Of a DNA stretch of 43,710 nt, positions 36,474 to 43,710 are shown piece after piece. The notes beneath the pieces were generated by a model. It did no database searches, was not told where the DNA came from, and saw only the letters and a list, made by a program, of their open reading frames with translations. Both the position numbers and the translations under genes were made by a program. Source of the stretch: an uncultured Acetobacteraceae bacterium (GTDB lineage: Bacteria; Pseudomonadota; Alphaproteobacteria; Acetobacterales; Acetobacteraceae); the NCBI GenBank assembly GCA_937873095.1, contig CALMVI010000096.1, positions 1-43,710 on the forward strand, written 5' to 3'. Within the stretch, counting starts at the first letter, position 1. Each line of letters starts with the position of its first letter.

Positions 36474-37081
36474 AGCACTGATACCTCGCGGAACGGGGGC
36501 AAGCCAACGAGTTGCAGCCGACCTACCGGCGCGCCGTCGAATTCCTCGATATAGTGCGTCGACATGATGATCCGCCGATTCTCAGCCTGCCGCAGCAATT
36601 CCTTGATCACCACAGCACGGCGGCCGACGTCGAGGAAGTTGAGTGGTTCGTCGAGGAGGAGGATGTCGGATTCGCTGCCGAGGGCGCGGACGATCTCAAG
36701 ATAGCGGCGCTGGCCGAACGACATCTGGTGCGCGCGCTTGCCGGCAAATTCGGACATTGACGCCAGGATGGCGGGATCGTTGATCCGGCTGGCGCGGAAA
36801 GTCCGGCTGATCCCGATGTTGGCCGTGCCGGTTAACCACGGCAAGAGAGAATCGTCCTGGAGTATCAGAATCGCTGACCGCCCCTCGTATTCGACCGCGC
36901 CGGACGCCGGCGCCAGATCACCATTGATCAGCTTTAGCAGTGTGGTCTTGCCGCTACCGGACGGACCTTGCAATGCAACCATCCTCGAGGTCACCTGGAA
37001 TGACAGATGCTCGAACACGACGTTCTCGGCGTAGCCGAAGGTGAGGTCCTCCGCGACGATCCACGGCTTGCCTTTGGTCAT
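36470..37081 (-). CDS. ABC transporter ATP-binding subunit
   Basis: 203 residues, about 40-50 short of the usual SsuB/TauB length but with all core motifs: Walker A GPSGSGKTT (39-47), Q-loop LILQDDSLLPWL, signature MSFGQRRYLE (120-129), Walker B ILLLDEPLNFLD (Asp144, Glu145) and H-loop STHYIEE (His176). The loss is in the C-terminal domain. The signature is MSFGQ where LSGGQ is usual. It is first in its operon. It energises import of a small solute through the permease that follows. Confidence 0.88.
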   Translation of the reverse strand: MTKGKPWIVAEDLTFGYAENVVFEHLSFQVTSRMVALQGPSGSGKTTLLKLINGDLAPASGAVEYEGRSAILILQDDSLLPWLTGTANIGISRTFRASRINDPAILASMSEFAGKRAHQMSFGQRRYLEIVRALGSESDILLLDEPLNFLDVGRRAVVIKELLRQAENRRIIMSTHYIEEFDGAPVGRLQLVGLPPFREVSVL

Positions 37082-37680
37082 GGGTATCCTTTAGCCCGCG
37101 ACACCCTGCGGCGCCCGATGGACCTATTTAGCCTTAGGAGCAGTCGTGCTCCAAGCTGAACAGGTAGGCATCGGACAGTTGCATCAGCCCATACTCGCGT
37201 TGGTCGAGCGAGCGCCCGCCGAATGGCTTATCCACTGGGCCGCGATGATGGCGCACCGCTGGGCCGACCGCACAGCAGCGGGGCGGCGGACCGACGGGCC
37301 GACCGCACGACCAATGTCTACGAGCTCGCCGGAAGCGCATCCAGAAACCTTCGCTTTGACCCGCGGCGACGCGACCGACGGCTGTGCCGCCGAGTTGCTG
37401 TCGCCGAAGGTCCCGCACGGTGCGTCAGTGCTGGTCAACCGCTGCCACGACCCGGACGCAGTGCGCGCAAATGTGCAGCGGCGCGGTAGTGTGCCCACTT
37501 GGTGGTCCGAAAAGGGCGGTAGCGGTCGCAGATTTAGGCTGTGCTAACGGCAATTTTTGGTCCTACTCGCTCCAGAACTACATCTTCTCGTTTCCGCCAT
37601 TCGCGGCCAATCGGGATTGCTTCGGTTGACCTTTTGGGCAGCCCCTTCAAGCGGTCGCCGCGATTGGCGGCAGTCCGTGC
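37082..37680. other. Gap with a possible IS5-type transposase relic
   Basis: About 600 nt. One plus-strand frame (37146-37547) contains SVLVNRCHDPDAVRANVQRR, which resembles the conserved DxxYDxDAIRxxLxxRG region of IS5-family transposases, but nothing convincing lies on either side. If real, it is a worn scrap of an insertion sequence at the edge of cargo 4. No terminal inverted repeats were found. Confidence 0.3.
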
Positions 37681-38619
37681 TCACGCGCCGCTGCCGCCGA
37701 ATCTCCACACCGGGACGCCGAACTTCTTCGCTTTGTCGGCGAGGTTGTCCTGGATACCCGTGCCGGGGAACACCATGACCCCGATCGGCAGAACCTCCAG
37801 CATTGCGTCGTTGCGTTTGAACGGTGCTGCCTTGGCGTGCCTGGTCCAGTCGGGCTTGAAAGCGATCTGCGGCACCTTGCGGTGGTCGGCCCATTTGGCG
37901 GCAATGCGTTCGGCACCCTTCGGTGATCCGCCGTGCAGCAGCACCATGTCGGGGTGCTTGGCGTGGACCCGATCGAGCCTGTTCCAGATCAGGCGGTGGT
38001 CGTTGAAGTCGAGGCCGCCCGTGACGGCAATCTTCGGGCCGGCGGGCACCAGCACCTCGGTCTCCGCCCGGCGCCTGGCGGCGAGGAAGTCGCGGCTGTC
38101 AATCATGGCCGAGGTCAGTGTGCGGTGGTTCACCATCGATCCTGCGCGCGGCCTCCAGGCGGAGCGTGTGTGGCGCTCAAACTGGTCGGCAGCCTGGTCG
38201 CGGAAGAATTCCATGCTGTCGCGGCGTTCGATCAGCGTCTGCCCTTCCGATGTCAGGCGTTCCATCTCGACCGAGCGGATTTCCGAGCCATCCTGTTCCC
38301 GCTGGCTGCGTTTCTGCGCCTGCTCATTGTCGTCTAGTTCGCGTTCGATACGGCCGATGGCGCGGTGGAAGATGTTGACCGTCGACCACAGCAGGTCTTC
38401 GAGGTCGGGCTCGAGGCGGGTGTCATCCAGCGCCACCACCAGGGCGTCGAAGATGTCGGCCACCGCGCCGGCGACGATCTGCGCGTCGGGCATCGGCCTC
38501 GGGTCGGGTTCGTCCTGGAACGGGCGGTAGCCGTAGAGCTGGAGTTCGGTGAGGACGTGGTCGGTCGGGGATGAGGTGTGCGGCGGCTCGAAGCTGGTGT
38601 CGTCGTATTCGGTCGTCAT
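37681..38619 (-). CDS. DUF2493 protein of the ICE backbone
   Basis: 312 residues from the ATG at 38619. A polar N-terminal half with LEDLLWSTVNIFHRAIGRIE and a charged helix (about 100-150) is followed by a Rossmann-like C-terminal domain: KIAVTGGLDFNDHRLIWNRL, MVLLHGGSPKGAERIAAKWA and IGVMVFPGTGIQDNLADKAK. These are the DUF2493 motifs, of the SLOG nucleotide-binding superfamily. Its job in ICEs is not known; nucleotide or DNA sensing is inferred from the fold. It shares a leader with DUF736. Intact. Confidence 0.88.
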   Translation of the reverse strand: MTTEYDDTSFEPPHTSSPTDHVLTELQLYGYRPFQDEPDPRPMPDAQIVAGAVADIFDALVVALDDTRLEPDLEDLLWSTVNIFHRAIGRIERELDDNEQAQKRSQREQDGSEIRSVEMERLTSEGQTLIERRDSMEFFRDQAADQFERHTRSAWRPRAGSMVNHRTLTSAMIDSRDFLAARRRAETEVLVPAGPKIAVTGGLDFNDHRLIWNRLDRVHAKHPDMVLLHGGSPKGAERIAAKWADHRKVPQIAFKPDWTRHAKAAPFKRNDAMLEVLPIGVMVFPGTGIQDNLADKAKKFGVPVWRFGGSGA

Positions 38620-38742
38620 GGGATGCTGCCCTTCGTCGGATCGACCGCGCCCATCGCGGCCTTCATGGCGACGAAGGCGGCGGGCGGACCGGACCCGCAC
38701 CCGCAGCGAAGCGGAGGGCCGAAGCGGAGCGGAGGATGGCGG
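38620..38742 (-). promoter_or_regulatory. Conserved leader upstream of DUF2493
   Basis: Second copy of the leader described at DUF736. CGCGGCCT, ATGGCGA and AAGGC recur in the same order, and GCGGAGGATGGCGG lies at 38729-38742, 112 nt from the start codon. The outer end touches the large hairpin that begins at 38736. Confidence 0.5.
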
Positions 38743-38820
38743 ATGCCGGCTATTTTGCTTCGCGATGCAAAGGCGGCCCCCTCTTGGGCCGCCGGCGGAA
38801 AATAGCCGGCCATCCGCCAT
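38736..38820. repeat. Large nested inverted repeat (85 bp)
   Basis: The outer arms are 38736-38756 and 38799-38820: each pairs as ATGGCGGATG-CCGGCTATTT against its complement, perfect over 21 bp except for one bulged C. Inside lies a second hairpin, GGCGGCCC (38772-38779) with GGGCCGCC (38786-38793). It sits between the DUF2493 gene and the Toprim gene. A cruciform of this size could be an origin, a recombination or regulatory site, or a REP-type repeat. No poly-T follows. Confidence 0.65.
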
Positions 38821-38898
38821 TGCTTGTCCGGGTCGCTTGCCGCCCGATCGCCCTCTCAGAAGGCCGTGGGCGCGGTCCTCTCCGACGATTGGCGGGCG

Positions 38899-40002
38899 CT
38901 ACCCCGTGACCGGATGCGATAGGACGGCAGCGCCTCCGGGCACCTTCGCCGACGCCGTGGCGGCTGCCTCCAACGCCATGAAGCGGACGACGTCTTCCGG
39001 GACGATCTGCACCCGGATGGCTGCCCGCAGAGCATCGATGCCGGCCGCGCGGAGATCTTCGTTGAAGTCGCCCAGGCGGGGTGACAGCGTGATCGCCTCG
39101 ATCCCGGCTTCGCGGCTGCGGTCGATCAGGTTTGCCACTGCGCCATCGCCTGCCGGATCGTTGTCACGGGCGATGTATAGGCGGCGCAGTGTCCTGGGGA
39201 ACAGGATGGCGGCCAGATGCGCGGCCGAGAGCGCGGCCACCATCGGCATGGTGGGCACCACGCATCGGAGCGACAGCATGGTCTCGATGCCCTCGCCAGC
39301 CGCCATGACATCGTGCGCCACACCGAACCGGACGGCATTGCCCAGGAGGTGGCCCATCGCCCGCCTCGGCGTGTCGATCGGCGCCTTGTCCCGCCCCGAC
39401 GGGTCGAGCCATGTGCGGTGCGCGCCGGTGATCGTGCCGCCGAGGTCGGTGACGGCGGCGATGATCGCCGGCCAGGTCTCGGTCGGAGAGTCCGGGTCGG
39501 GCCAGTAGTAGCAGCGTGGATGGAAGCGGAGATTTGCGGTTCCGTGCAAAGCCGTAATGCCGCGTCGGCGTAAATACGTTTCTGCGATTGTGCCCGAAAT
39601 TGGCTGAGACATTGCGAAGAGTCGTTTTGCCGATTCCGGCGATCCTGCCGGCGCTGACGAGGACGGTCGAACATGGTCTGGCGCCGGTTCCGGTCTTGGC
39701 AGGCTGAAAAAGCGCCGTGCTTCATCGGCGACGTCGGAGAAGTCGGCGAGGCCGCAGCTTTTGCGGATGACGTCGAGCAGATCGCCATGCTCGCCGGTCG
39801 CTGCGTCGGTCCATTTGCCAGCGGCGCCCTTGCCCGATTCCGGTCCTCGCAGCCGGACGAAGAGGGAGCGCCCCGGCGTGTTGCGGACATCGCCGACCAG
39901 CCAATAACGGCCTTCCCGTCGGCCGTTGGAGAGGTAGTGACGACACACCGCCTCGGCATCGCGCGCGAGACGGTGCGCCAGATCGGCGGCTTGATGGCCC
40001 AT
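38899..40002 (-). CDS. Toprim-domain primase-like protein
   Basis: 367 residues from the ATG at 40002, two bases after the helicase stop. The N-terminal region (GKWTDAATGEHGDLLDVIRK) resembles the zinc-binding/primase part of DUF7146-type proteins, and LRFHPRCYYWPDP is typical of the middle domain. The Toprim motif follows: AAGEGIETMLSLR (Glu237), then LYIARDNDPAGDGA (Asp280, Asp282), the metal-binding residues. It probably makes primers or processes DNA during transfer or replication. Usual neighbour of the helicase gene. Intact. Confidence 0.88.
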   Translation of the reverse strand: MGHQAADLAHRLARDAEAVCRHYLSNGRREGRYWLVGDVRNTPGRSLFVRLRGPESGKGAAGKWTDAATGEHGDLLDVIRKSCGLADFSDVADEARRFFSLPRPEPAPDHVRPSSSAPAGSPESAKRLFAMSQPISGTIAETYLRRRGITALHGTANLRFHPRCYYWPDPDSPTETWPAIIAAVTDLGGTITGAHRTWLDPSGRDKAPIDTPRRAMGHLLGNAVRFGVAHDVMAAGEGIETMLSLRCVVPTMPMVAALSAAHLAAILFPRTLRRLYIARDNDPAGDGAVANLIDRSREAGIEAITLSPRLGDFNEDLRAAGIDALRAAIRVQIVPEDVVRFMALEAAATASAKVPGGAAVLSHPVTG

Positions 40003-40004
40003 GG

Positions 40005-43000
40005 TTACGCCGCCGCCCGGTCGGCGATCCGCTCCAGCGGATAGCGCTCCAGCAATTTCGACAGAATGGCGGTGCCGGTGGCGTCGGTCGACACAAACAT
40101 GCGCAGCTTCCAGGAGATAATCTCATGGAACAGGCCGTAGGCGCGGAGCCGATCACGCATCTGGTCGGTGAAGCCGGTCAGCTCGATGCGGTTGGCGCCC
40201 ATGACGCGGACACGGCGAAGCTGAAGTCCCTCGGAGAGATCGAGGATTGTTTTGCCGTCCATTAGCGCGGCGAAGGCGTTGTCGGCCGATAGAGACGGCT
40301 TGTCGGCATCGAGTGCGGTCGCGACCAAGACCGGTGAGACGCGGCGGCCGATGATGCGCTCGCCAGCGTCGGTCTGGAGCCGATAGACCCGCGAGGATTC
40401 ATTCGGCAGCCGCTTCCAGATCGGCAGCAGCAATCCCGCAACGATGTGGATCTCGCTGTCGGTGAATTCCGGCACCTGGGCGAGTTCTGCCTCCCAGGCG
40501 CGGGCGAAGGTTCGCGGTCGGCCTCGCGCCACTGGGTCTGCGGCATCATCGCCAGCGGGAAAGGAGGATGTTCCATTGGCCGGATCAGCCGCACACAGCG
40601 TTCAACCTCGCCATCGTCGAGCATCACACTGGGCGCCGGAACCTGCACGGCGGCGCGGCCCGATTGTGTATTCACGAGCAGCGCGGCGCGTTTGTCGGAA
40701 AGCCTTTCCAGCGCCTGGTCGAGCGTGACCGGGCGATTACGCTCGCGCTGCGTGATAGTCAGCAACCGGGTTTCCGCGGATGTGCCCGGATGGGTATAGA
40801 TCGTCCGCCGGCCCGTGACGATGAAGCTCTCGGCGGTCAGGGTTTCCAGCCCGATATCGTAGGTGCCGCTGGCCACAGCACCTTCGATGCGGGCCGTGAG
40901 CAATTGCTCGAATGCGGTGAACAGGATGTTCTGCAGATCGATGGTCAGTGCCAGCAGCCGGTTGAGGAACGTCGTGATCGGCGGCAGCTCGTCACGGATG
41001 CCGTTGGCGTCCGTCAGCTTCAGGCCCGTCGCGTCCTCGAATGTCTGCAACGTGCAGCCTTCAACCTTGCCCGCTACCAGCAGAAAATAGAGCTGGCGGA
41101 GCGCGTCGCGCGCGTAGGCACTTTCCAGATTGTCCTCTGGCCGGAACAGGCCCTGGCCGCCGGTCTGGCGTTGTCCCTTGGTGATGGCGCCCAACGTATC
41201 GAGCCGGCGGGCGATGGTGCTGAGAAAGCGCTTCTCGGCCTTCACATTGGTGGCGATCGGGCGGAACAGCGGCGGTTGCGCCTGGTTAGTGCGGTTGGTT
41301 CTTCCCAGCCCCTGAATGGCGGCGTCCGCCTTCCATCCGGCTTCCAGCAGGTAGTGTACCCGCAGCCGCCGGTTCTTGGCCGAAAGTTCGGCGTGGTAGC
41401 TGCGGCCGGTGCCACCGGCATCGGAGAACACGAGGATACGCTTGGCGTCGTCCATGAAGGCCTGCGTCTCGCCGAGATTGGCGGAAGCTGCGCGGTTTTC
41501 GACGACCAGACGGTCGATGCCGTCCGAGCCGGTCTTGCGGATGATGCGTCGCGATCGACCCGTTACCTCGGCCACCATGGCGGTGCCGAAGCGCTGGACG
41601 ATCTGATCGAGCGCGCAATGCACTGGCGGCAGCGATGCCAGCTTTTCGATCAGCCGATCCCGCCGTGCGACGGCATCGCGGCTCTGGACAGCCTGGCCTT
41701 CGCGAAAGACCGGGCGCGAGCAGAGATTGCCCTCGCTGGTGCTCAACCATGTCATATTCGACGCCCTCGTAGCTGAGTGACCGTGCTGCATAGAGACCAA
41801 GCGCCCGCAGATCGCGCGCCAGCACCTCCATGGCCGCGACGCCGCCGGCCTCGATCGCCTCGACAAACTCGGCGCGGGTGGCGAACGGGAAGTCCTCGCC
41901 ACCCCACAGACCGAGCCGCTGGGCATAAGCAAGATTGTGGACCGTGGTGGCACCGGTCGCTGAGACATAGACGATGCGGGCATTCGGCAGCGCGTGTTGC
42001 AGGCGCAAGCCGGCACGGCCCTGCTGCGAGGCGGCCTGGCCGCCGCGCTCGCTTTTGTTGCCAGCGGCGTTCTGCATGGCATGGCTCTCATCGAAGATGA
42101 TGACGCCGTCGAAATCGGTGCCCAACCAATCGACGATCTGCCGCACGCGCGAAACCTTCGCATCACGCCCATCGGTGCGCAGCGTGGCGTAGGTCGTAAA
42201 TAGGATGCCCTGATCCAGCCGGATCGGCGTGCCCTGGCGGAAGCGCGACAGCGGCGTCACCAGCAGACGTTCCTCGCCGAGCGCCGACCAGTCGCGCTGC
42301 GCGTCCTCGATCAGCTTGTCGGATTTGGAGACCCAGACGGCGCGGCGGCGGCCCTTCAGCCAGTTGTCGAGGAGGATGCCGGCAACCTGGCGGCCTTTGC
42401 CGGCGCCGGTGCCGTCGCCGAGAAACCAGCCTCGGCGGAAGCGCACAGCATTCTCCGGGTCATCGGGCGCAGCCGAAACGATGTCGAAGGTCTCATCGAC
42501 CTTCCACGACCCGGCCAAATGGCCGGAATGGGCCTCGCCGGCATAGATGACGCTCTCCAGCTGGGCACCCGACAGCAATCCGCCCGAAATGACTGCGGGC
42601 GGCAGATGCGGACGATAGGACGGCTTCGGGGGTGCGACCGACGCCATTGCCACCGACTGCACCAGCTTGGTGGGGTGCGCCTGAGAGTCGGGAATACGGA
42701 TCGTCTGCAATCCGTATTCTTCGTAAAGCGCCTCCGTGATGCGCCCGCTCTCGGCCGGCTGCCAATCCAGGGTCTCGTAGCCGAGTTCGATGGCCTCGGC
42801 GGCGACTACGACGGGCGGAACGGATGATGGGCGGACGGTGCTGCCGCGCAATGTCCGAGGCATGACGTTACGGGAAACAGCGCGAGCCACATCGGCGCCA
42901 GCGATCGGCTGCCGGGCCGGGACATGCCGCAGCACCAAGTCCAGCAGTGTGGCGGCGTCTGGGACCATCCCCAGCGACGCTGGGAATATGCAGCGATCGT

Positions 43001-43628
43001 CGGCGAGCTGCTTATCGATCACGGTCAGGCGCGTGTCGATGGTTGTGCCGTGCTTGGCGTAGACCGCCCCATCGATCGCAGCCGAGAACACCACACGGCC
43101 GCGCTCCTGAAGCTCAACGAACGCATCCGTCCAGGCGGGATTGTCCGGCGCGAAGTTTGCCCCTGTGATGGCGACCAGGCGGCCACCGTCGGCGAGGCGT
43201 GCCAGGGCGGAGCGGACGTGGCGGAGGATGGTGTCGACCATGCGGCGATCGACATTGGCCATCGCCGAGAAGGGCGGATTCATCAGCACGACGCTCGGAC
43301 GCACATCGGTGCCAAGATGGTCATCGATCTGCGCGGCATCGAACCTGGAGACGGAAACGCCTGGAAAGAGGTGGTCCAGCAGCCCGGCGCGGGTCTCCGC
43401 CAGCTCGTTGAGCACGAGGGCGGCGCCCGCCAGCTCGGCGAGGATGGCGAGCAGGCCGGTCCCGGCGGAGGGCTCCAGCACGAGGTCCGCCGGCGTAATC
43501 GCGGCGGCGGTGCTGGCCGCGAGACCGAGCGTGATCGGCGTCGAGAATTGTTGGAACGCCTGGCTCTCCTCCGCGCGGCGCGTGTGCGTCGGGAGAAGCC
43601 CCGCGATCTTGGCCAGCATCGGCAACAT
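40005..43628 (-). pseudogene. Strawberry-notch-like methylase/helicase, deletion and frameshift
   Basis: The N-terminal part (43628 down) carries a methyltransferase core, LEPSAGTGLLAILAEL and VVLMNPPFSAMANVD. A helicase follows with WFLGDGTGAGKGRQVAGILL (Walker A) and FDGVIIFDESHAM (DEAH box). After VEYDMVEH (41731-41744) the sequence jumps to SEGNLCSRPVFREGQAVQSR in another frame. About 120-130 residues are missing relative to my recollection of the family. The C-terminal helicase domain (GGTGRSYHAEL, AIQGLGRTNRTNQAQ) is then read in that frame until 40506-40513, where a missing base moves it into a third frame ending at 40005. The protein is broken if the assembly is right. Confidence 0.9.
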
Positions 43629-43710
43629 GGCGGCGGGTGACGCGGCACGCTTAGAAGCGGCGGACGTTTAATCAGACGCATATCCTGCGGCCTGGAAATA
43701 GTTGCTGCAT
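43629..43710. other. Upstream end of the helicase gene, window edge
   Basis: The last 82 nt before the window ends. TATCCTGC occurs at 43681-43688; it matches the core of RP4-type nic sites, but an 8-mer of this kind is expected about once by chance in a window this size. The promoter of the helicase gene probably lies here. Confidence 0.25.

Noticed and set aside
43681-43688. TATCCTGC, identical to the core of RP4-type nic sites
   Set aside because: An 8-mer is expected about once by chance on two strands of a window this size, it is far from the relaxase gene, and no inverted repeat stands next to it.
1-43710. CRISPR arrays, tRNA or rRNA genes, complete insertion sequences
   Set aside because: I looked for regularly spaced repeats, tRNA-like cloverleaf ends and transposase genes with terminal repeats and found none that hold up. 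Only a weak IS5-like scrap at 37146-37547 remains.

Overview
This is a high-GC alphaproteobacterial window. It holds most of an integrative and conjugative element (ICE), or a related mobile island. The backbone is the Trb-type conjugation set common in sphingomonads, rhizobia and relatives: trbBCDEJ(K)LFGI with DUF2274, a LysR regulator, traG/copG, a DUF3363-type relaxase, a lytic transglycosylase, TraF, DUF2840, RHH/ParA, RepA, DUF736, DUF2493, a Toprim protein and a strawberry-notch-like methylase/helicase. All backbone genes lie on the minus strand. Most neighbours overlap by ATGA or TGATG, which suggests one long translationally coupled transfer region read from repA towards trbI. I identified families from motifs and gene order only; no database search was possible.

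Layout: 1-601, upstream region with a short direct repeat and a LysR-like relic; 602-1492, LysR (+); 1475-10858, the trb mating-pair operon (-); 10859-13999, cargo 1, a broken nuclease-nSTAND3-like gene; 14000-16155, copG and a broken traG; 16202-18972, cargo 2, two coupled membrane proteins; 18973-24735, relaxase, transglycosylase, TraF, DUF2840, RHH, ParA and RepA, with a candidate replication origin inside the end of repA; 24736-28045, cargo 3, an intact three-gene operon (HEPN-like protein, KGGVGR-variant ParA-like ATPase, P-loop NTPase); 27951-29704, DUF736, a membrane protein and a small ORF; 29705-37680, cargo 4 (two-TM protein with a PLD-like domain, radical SAM protein, DUF2971 protein, unknown protein, NitT/TauT-type ABC transporter); 37681-43628, DUF2493, Toprim and a broken strawberry-notch-like gene.

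Two patterns stand out. First, cargo sits between functional modules of the backbone (copG|trbB, relaxase|traG, repA|DUF736, small ORF|DUF2493), as if these gaps were insertion hotspots, and several cassettes look like defence systems. Second, much of the backbone is broken. trbF, trbJ, trbE, traG, the relaxase, traF, parA, repA and the helicase carry frameshifts, in-frame stops or internal deletions. Apart from the nSTAND gene, the cargo reads as intact. If these lesions are real and not assembly errors, this is a stranded element that can no longer transfer but keeps its passengers.

The best candidate for an undescribed system is the HEPN/KGGVGR-ATPase/P-loop triad at 24858-28044. The membrane-protein pair at 16399-18856 comes next.
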